Origin: Methylophilaceae bacterium
Lineage (GTDB): Bacteria; Pseudomonadota; Gammaproteobacteria; Burkholderiales; Methylophilaceae
Length of the DNA: 10,729 bases
Direction of reading: 5' to 3'
NCBI GenBank assembly: GCA_010031285.1
Contig: RHAY01000015.1
Coordinates: 1-10,729, forward strand
Shown here: positions 6,844 to 10,729 of the stretch, one piece after another
How the letters are laid out: each line of letters begins with the position of its first letter
Numbering within the stretch: position 1 is the first letter of the stretch
Translations under genes and position numbers: made by a program
Notes under the pieces: model-generated
The model's database searches: none
The model's input: only the letters and a program-made list of their open reading frames with translations
Told to the model about the DNA's origin: nothing

Positions 6844-8781
6844 TTAATGAATAATTTTCTTAATTTCTTGAATTAACTTCCTGAAGTCATTTTCAAAATC
6901 GATATTCTTACGATTCGAGCTTAATGCAAGTATAACCCCGCCTTTTGCTTTAATAAGTAACCATAATTTTCTCTCATGTAAATAAATCATTGAAAAAATT
7001 CCGAGCACTAAACTTAACGATCCAAGATAAACCCAAAATTGCCCAGGCGACTTAGTCAATTGGAGTCCGCTTGCTTCTTTTTGTTCATAACTTATTAATT
7101 CAAAATAATACGGCACACCATAAAAAAACATATCACTATATGCATTTAGCGCGTCTTGAATAAATATAATTCGTGATTGATTGAGCTCTTTATTTGGTAA
7201 ATTTAATCGATCTTTGTAGATTTCGCTTGACGCAATATCAATTATTTTTAAGTACGTTTGCACTGCTTTTTGTTTTTCATTATCTGGAATATTTTTATCT
7301 ACATTTTCAGCAATTTTTGAAAACCCACCTTGCGCAAACAAGATCATTAATTTAATAACACTCTTTTCAAAAGATTCTTTGACCTCATTATTTTTGTCTT
7401 CGCTCGCCGATTGATTTGCCATTTTTTTTGCAACAGCCTCAATCAATGTTTTATTTTGAAGTGCATCTTTAAATAACATAAATTCCTCAATAGACCCTTT
7501 TGCATCTGCAGGAATTTTTAGATATTTGAATTCTTCTTGTGGAGTTTCTCGCATACCGCTTATAAAAAAAGAGCGCCCATCAATTGGCATAGCATATTGA
7601 TATGTAAGATATTCACGCGCTTGCCCTGCATTGTTTCGAACTTTATAAGTGACGCTGGGGCCTACATTTCGTGGCTTTTCTTTTTCGCCTTCTTTTAAGT
7701 GCAATACATTGAATTTTTTAAAATCATTAAATTCGTAGGTGATTTGATCTTTATCTAATTTCACTTTATCAAAAATTTTCCCCTCTATTTTTTGCGAGTT
7801 GCCGGGGTTGAGTAAGCTTCGTAATTTAATGTTTAGTCTTGTACCTCCATCTTGAAAATCTGATTGATATATCGCAATGCCCTTATAGGTAAAAGGATGA
7901 TTAACGCTAATCGTCTTTGTGATATCTTGAGAAAGTTCGGGATCAGAAATTATCAAATCGCTTTCAAAAGATTTTGGCATGCCCGTTGAATAATGATTTA
8001 TCCTAAAATCTTTTAAGGTTATTTTAAAAGGTAAATCTTGAACAAGATATCCATCTTTCATTCTGACAAATGCAACATTGTCTGAAGAACCCTCAGCAAG
8101 TGTCATATTTGCTCTAAATGAGGTGTTACTGATACCTAATCGACTTACTTCTGGAACTTTTGAAGCTGGCAAATCTAATGTTTCTATTTTTTTATAGCCA
8201 AATATTTCTTGGGCTTTAAAAATCAAATTACCATCTAATAACCCGCCTAAACAAATCACTACGACGCCGATATGCGTCAAAATATAACCTAAGCGCTGAT
8301 AGTTCCCCTTTTTAGCAATAATTAAAACATCGCCATTTTCTTTGGATTTTTCTTTGATCTTAAATTTAGCTTCTTTTAAGTAATAAAGAATTTTTGAGGT
8401 GTTAACACTTTTTTTATTTTTTATAACAAGATGATGTGAAAATGATAAAAGCGATTTTTCCTCTAAAGAATCTTTAAATACTAAAAAATCTTTAAGAATA
8501 GTTGGTGTATTTTTAATAATACAAAGGGTTGTAGATAAAACTAGAAACAGAAGGATCGTTAAAAACCAAATGCTGTGATAGACGTCATAAAGACCGATTT
8601 TTTCAAAAAAACCAAACCAGAATTGACCAAATTTAATGATGTAATTCTCATAGGGCTCATTCTGCTTAAGTATTGTGCCTATGATGGATGCAATACCCAA
8701 AAATACGAGCATCGATACTGCGAAGCTCATTGAACTTAACAATTGATTTATTTTTTTGGGATTAATAGCTGTAGATTTCAA
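6844..8781 (-). CDS. resB: Cytochrome c biogenesis protein ResB (Ccs1), System II
   Basis: ResB/Ccs1 is the second half of the System II haem exporter and cytochrome c synthetase. The 645-residue protein shows three N-terminal membrane helices (about 19-38, 70-92 and 160-180), a large periplasmic domain (about 190-575), and a last helix (583-601) followed by the conserved LHERKLW at 601-607. The early segment IGTILKQNEPYENYIIKFG and GLYDVYHSIWF are ResB hallmarks. The start is TTG at 8781: an in-frame TGA lies three codons upstream and no in-frame ATG comes before Met18, while homology of the INQLLSSM segment favours starting before it. Ribosome binding is weak (an ATGAG about 6 nt away). The 88-bp upstream gap contains palindromes and a candidate promoter. 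Confidence 0.95.
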   Translation of the reverse strand: MKSTAINPKKINQLLSSMSFAVSMLVFLGIASIIGTILKQNEPYENYIIKFGQFWFGFFEKIGLYDVYHSIWFLTILLFLVLSTTLCIIKNTPTILKDFLVFKDSLEEKSLLSFSHHLVIKNKKSVNTSKILYYLKEAKFKIKEKSKENGDVLIIAKKGNYQRLGYILTHIGVVVICLGGLLDGNLIFKAQEIFGYKKIETLDLPASKVPEVSRLGISNTSFRANMTLAEGSSDNVAFVRMKDGYLVQDLPFKITLKDFRINHYSTGMPKSFESDLIISDPELSQDITKTISVNHPFTYKGIAIYQSDFQDGGTRLNIKLRSLLNPGNSQKIEGKIFDKVKLDKDQITYEFNDFKKFNVLHLKEGEKEKPRNVGPSVTYKVRNNAGQAREYLTYQYAMPIDGRSFFISGMRETPQEEFKYLKIPADAKGSIEEFMLFKDALQNKTLIEAVAKKMANQSASEDKNNEVKESFEKSVIKLMILFAQGGFSKIAENVDKNIPDNEKQKAVQTYLKIIDIASSEIYKDRLNLPNKELNQSRIIFIQDALNAYSDMFFYGVPYYFELISYEQKEASGLQLTKSPGQFWVYLGSLSLVLGIFSMIYLHERKLWLLIKAKGGVILALSSNRKNIDFENDFRKLIQEIKKIIH

Positions 8782-8787
8782 AATAAC

Positions 8788-8802
8788 TCATTTTAAAAAT
8801 GA
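8788..8802. repeat. 15-bp palindrome at the resB start region
   Basis: The plus strand reads TCATTTT-A-AAAATGA, a perfect 7-bp inverted repeat with a single central base, ending 6 nt upstream of the resB TTG. On the transcribed strand it contains TAAAAT, the -10-like hexamer of the candidate resB promoter, and overlaps the weak ribosome binding site. It may be chance in AT-rich DNA, an operator, or a small hairpin near the initiation site. Confidence 0.45.
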
Positions 8803-8819
8803 AATGTTTTGACTATCAA
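8790..8819 (-). promoter_or_regulatory. Candidate sigma70-type promoter for resB-ccsA
   Basis: On the minus strand there is TTGATA (8814-8819, 5 of 6 to the -35 consensus), an 18-bp spacer and TAAAAT (8790-8795, 5 of 6 to the -10 consensus). Predicted transcription would begin close to the resB TTG, which would give a nearly leaderless message; that weakens the call. AT-rich DNA yields such matches by chance. Confidence 0.28.
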
Positions 8820-8822
8820 AAC
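8806..8822. repeat. 17-bp palindrome in the c4-resB gap
   Basis: GTTTTGA-CTA-TCAAAAC is a perfect 7-bp inverted repeat with a 3-nt centre. It encloses the -35-like TTGATA of the candidate resB promoter, an arrangement compatible with an operator. No known regulator motif is recognised with confidence. Confidence 0.5.
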
Positions 8823-8838
8823 TGCAGGGAAGTTGCAG
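8822..8838 (-). terminator. Possible weak intrinsic terminator or attenuator after cytochrome c4
   Basis: In the direction of transcription the minus strand reads CTGCA-ACTTCCC-TGCAG followed by TTTT, a 5-bp stem with a 7-nt loop about 30 nt beyond the c4 stop. The stem is short and the T-run is only four bases, so at most partial termination is expected, which would favour c4 over the assembly genes. Confidence 0.22.
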
Positions 8839-8869
8839 CAATTCAATTCATAACAAAAGATAGAATGAC

Positions 8870-9484
8870 TTATCTTAAGCCCTGAATATAATCGGCTACT
8901 GCTTCCATTTCTTGATCAGTTAATTTAGCAGCAATCGTTCGCATCACTTTTGCTTCATCATTTGCACGAGCACCAAGTCTAAACTGTTTTAATTGATTTA
9001 AAACATACTCTGTGTGTTGGCCGCCTAAACGTGGGTATTTAACAGGAAGACCGTCACCTGTAGGTCCATGGCAAGCAGCGCAAGCTGGTACACCATTAGC
9101 TTGAATACCCGCACGATAAATTTTTTCCCCTAAAGATCCGGTACCATTTGTTTTAGCTTGTCCAAGATTCAATGTTTGCTTTGAAAAATATTCTGCCACA
9201 GCGTGCATATCAGCGTCTGTGAGCATCGCTGCCATTCCGGACATAACTGCATTTGCTCGCTCACCAGATTTAAAATTAGTTAATTGTTTATAAAGATATT
9301 CCGGGTGTTGTCCTGCTAATTTAGGGTTAGCAGTAATAACACTATTACCATCGATCGCATGGCATGCTGCACATACGTTAGTAACTGCTTGAGGTGGATT
9401 TTTATGGTCAGTCGTTGCAGAAATTGCAGAACTTGCAGCAAAAAAAGACAAGATGAGAATAAAAAAAGCATTTCGACCACTCAT
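8870..9484 (-). CDS. Di-haem cytochrome c4
   Basis: A periplasmic electron carrier with two covalently bound haems, usually donating electrons to terminal oxidases. From the second ATG (9484) it has 204 residues: a Sec signal peptide (MSGRNAFF, hydrophobic core, cleavage near AISA at 20-23), then two homologous domains with CAACH at 38-42 and CAACH at 135-139. Candidate axial methionines are Met81/Met84 in the first domain and Met181 in the second. The repeated pattern NPKLAGQHPEYLYKQL and YPRLGGQHTEYVLNQL shows the internal duplication typical of c4. An ATG five codons upstream (9499) is also in frame, but GGAG at 9494-9497 serves the second ATG, while the first has no ribosome binding site. 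Placement directly before resB-ccsA fits its need for haem attachment. Confidence 0.95.
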   Translation of the reverse strand: MSGRNAFFILILSFFAASSAISATTDHKNPPQAVTNVCAACHAIDGNSVITANPKLAGQHPEYLYKQLTNFKSGERANAVMSGMAAMLTDADMHAVAEYFSKQTLNLGQAKTNGTGSLGEKIYRAGIQANGVPACAACHGPTGDGLPVKYPRLGGQHTEYVLNQLKQFRLGARANDEAKVMRTIAAKLTDQEMEAVADYIQGLR

Positions 9485-9493
9485 TGTGCAAAG

Positions 9494-9497
9494 CTCC
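9494..9497 (-). promoter_or_regulatory. Ribosome binding site that decides the c4 start
   Basis: GGAG on the minus strand lies 9 nt before the ATG at 9484 and overlaps codons 1-2 of the longer reading that begins at 9499. This favours the shorter protein, whose signal peptide begins with MSGR. Confidence 0.6.
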
Positions 9498-9509
9498 ATA
9501 TATAAAGTA

Positions 9510-9537
9510 TTTACAAGGTCCTCATTTTATCTAAAAT
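9510..9537 (+). promoter_or_regulatory. Candidate sigma70-type promoter for ysxC
   Basis: TTTACA (9510-9515, 5 of 6 to the -35 consensus), a 16-bp spacer and TAAAAT (9532-9537, 5 of 6 to the -10 consensus) would start transcription near 9544, about 45 nt before the ysxC ATG. It lies in the 105-bp divergent region between c4 and ysxC. No equally good pair was found for c4 on the other strand. Confidence 0.38.
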
Positions 9538-9589
9538 CCGATTCTCGTGATAGCATTTTGAATGGATTGAACAGGTTTAGGTAAAGCGC

Positions 9590-10228
9590 ATGGCTATTTT
9601 TAAAAACGCATCATATTTTATATCTGCTCACCATTTAAGCGATTTGCCTCCCCCTATTGGGATTGAGATTGCATTTGCTGGAAGATCAAATGCAGGAAAA
9701 TCGAGCGCTATCAATACGCTTGCAAATCATAATCGTCTTGCTTTTGTGAGTAAGCAGCCCGGCCGAACACAGCTGATTAACTTCTTTTCTCTCGGTGATA
9801 ATCGTTTCTTGGTAGATTTACCTGGTTATGGTTATGCCAAAGTGCCTCAAGCTGTCAAAGATCATTGGCAAAAAACTTTAGCTACTTATCTATCTGAACG
9901 TTCTTGTCTCTTTGGCCTTGTTTTAGTTATGGATATTAGACATCCACTCACGCCTCTAGATCAGCAAATGTTAGAGTGGTTTTCATTGAATAAAAAACCG
10001 ATTCATATTTTATTAACTAAAGCAGATAAACTTTCTCGTGAAGCTTCTCATAAAACACTTCATGCGGTTCAAAAAGAAATTAATGAAAAATGGGGATCAA
10101 CTCTTGGTATTGAATGCACGGTTCAACTTTTTTCTAGCTTAAAAAAACAGGGTGCTGATGAGGCTGAAACAATCATTGGAAAGTGGTTAAATACGCCTAT
10201 AAATCATGTCCCAAACCTTGTAGCCTAG
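9590..10228 (+). CDS. ysxC: Ribosome biogenesis GTPase YsxC/EngB (YihA)
   Basis: An essential-type GTPase of the TrmE-Era-EngA-YihA-Septin class that assists large ribosomal subunit assembly in the cytoplasm. The 212-residue protein has the G1 P-loop GRSNAGKS at 31-38 followed by Ser39, the G2 threonine at 60 in KQPGRTQ, G3 DLPG at 76-79 continuing YGYAKV, G4 TKAD at 143-146, and a G5-like SSLKK at 182-186. Length is normal with a short C-terminal extension. The ATG has AGG 8 nt upstream. It is the only plus-strand gene, divergent from cytochrome c4 and overlapping trmB tail to tail by 42 nt. A ysxC-c4-resB-ccsA neighbourhood is familiar in betaproteobacteria (recalled). Confidence 0.96.
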   Translation: MAIFKNASYFISAHHLSDLPPPIGIEIAFAGRSNAGKSSAINTLANHNRLAFVSKQPGRTQLINFFSLGDNRFLVDLPGYGYAKVPQAVKDHWQKTLATYLSERSCLFGLVLVMDIRHPLTPLDQQMLEWFSLNKKPIHILLTKADKLSREASHKTLHAVQKEINEKWGSTLGIECTVQLFSSLKKQGADEAETIIGKWLNTPINHVPNLVA

Positions 10229-10729
10229 CTTAATTCCTCGATTTTCATATTTTGTTAAAGGGCGATAATCAGGTTTTTTGAAAAAATCATTGGACGTCTT
10301 TTGTAATAATTCTTCTTTGTCTAAAAGATCAATTATCCATAGAGCATAATCTTCCCAATCTGTTGCAATATGAAGATAACCTGATTTTTTAATTTTCTGC
10401 GCTATAAGCTTTAATAAATTTGATTGTATGAGCCTTCTTTTGTGATGCTTTTTTTTAGGCCAAGGATCGGGAAAGAAAATATGAATACCATCAAAAGACT
10501 CATTCTTTATCATTGAATTAAGAACCTCTACTGCATCGTGTTGAATAATTTTCAAATTAGGAATCTCTTTTTCTTTAATTAACTTGAGTAAATTGCCTAC
10601 ACCAGGAGAATGAACTTCAATTGCAATATAATTTTTATTTAAATTAGACTTTGCAATTTCTGCAGTTGAAGTCCCCATGCCAAAACCAATTTCTAATATG
10701 AGTTCACTATTTTTATTTTTAAATAAATC
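10187..10729 (-). CDS. trmB: tRNA (guanine-N7-)-methyltransferase TrmB, C-terminal 180 residues (5' end beyond window)
   Basis: TrmB methylates G46 in the variable loop of tRNAs using S-adenosylmethionine. The frame stays open to the window edge: the bases 10679-10729 encode DLFKNKNSELILEIGFG, which runs straight into MGTSTAEIA. The ATG at 10678 is therefore internal to the SAM-binding motif LEIGFGMGTS and is not the start. Further family motifs follow: IEVHSPGVGNLL, HDAVEVL, FFPDPWPKKKHHKRR, ATDWEDYA, and the C-terminal TKYENRGIKLGYKVWDM. About 40-60 N-terminal residues lie outside the window. The 3' end overlaps ysxC by 42 nt on the opposite strand. The C terminus matches the family's natural end, so the overlap is not caused by readthrough of trmB. 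Confidence 0.96.
   Translation of the reverse strand, partial: DLFKNKNSELILEIGFGMGTSTAEIAKSNLNKNYIAIEVHSPGVGNLLKLIKEKEIPNLKIIQHDAVEVLNSMIKNESFDGIHIFFPDPWPKKKHHKRRLIQSNLLKLIAQKIKKSGYLHIATDWEDYALWIIDLLDKEELLQKTSNDFFKKPDYRPLTKYENRGIKLGYKVWDMIYRRI

Noticed and set aside
9485..9589. Promoter for cytochrome c4 in the divergent region
   Set aside because: A minus-strand TAAAAT (9524-9529) exists, but the sequences 16-18 bp upstream match the -35 consensus poorly, so no specific site is called even though a promoter is expected here.
1..10729. Mobile elements, CRISPR arrays, tRNA or rRNA genes, foreign islands
   Set aside because: No transposase, spaced repeat array, cloverleaf-like sequence or abrupt composition change was seen; all genes are conserved housekeeping or envelope families with similar AT-rich codon use.

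Overview
The window looks like a piece of chromosome from a low-GC, compactly organised Gram-negative bacterium. I infer a betaproteobacterium, most likely a streamlined Methylophilaceae-type (methylotroph) lineage. The reasons are the strongly AT-rich sequence with very short intergenic gaps, System II (ResB/CcsA) cytochrome c biogenesis next to a di-haem cytochrome c4 and a divergent ysxC, and an mla operon running into yadG/yadH-type ABC genes, ibaG and murA. The taxonomic call rests on remembered gene order and protein similarity, not on a search.

Layout, in the direction of transcription. Almost everything is on the minus strand and reads from high to low coordinates. At the right end, trmB (cut by the window edge, minus) meets ysxC (plus) tail to tail with a 42-nt overlap. 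A 105-bp divergent region separates ysxC from cytochrome c4 (minus). Then come resB and ccsA, the haem delivery and ligation machinery that would mature c4 and other c-type cytochromes. After a 39-bp gap begins the phospholipid transport set mlaF-mlaE-mlaD-mlaC-mlaB, followed by a yadG-like ABC ATPase, a yadH-like ABC-2 permease, ibaG (BolA family), grxD (CGFS monothiol glutaredoxin) and murA (first 166 residues only; the window ends inside it).

How the genes fit together. The left two thirds is an envelope operon: outer-membrane lipid asymmetry maintenance (Mla), a second ABC exporter of unknown substrate, an iron-sulfur/redox pair (IbaG and Grx4 are known partner families), and the first committed step of peptidoglycan synthesis (MurA). 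The right third is respiratory (cytochrome c4 and its assembly system) plus ribosome assembly (YsxC) and tRNA modification (TrmB).

No mobile element, CRISPR array, tRNA, rRNA or obviously foreign gene is visible, and no stretch above 300 bases lacks a gene. The most unusual observation is that the yadH-like permease seems to have lost about 48 internal residues in frame (junction near 1461-1478), while its ATPase partner is intact. Lesser points are clustered palindromes in the c4-resB gap that coincide with a candidate promoter, a perfect 21-bp palindrome between mlaB and the yadG-like gene, absence of mlaA from the mla cluster, and several start-codon corrections (murA TTG, resB TTG, c4 second ATG, trmB start outside the window).
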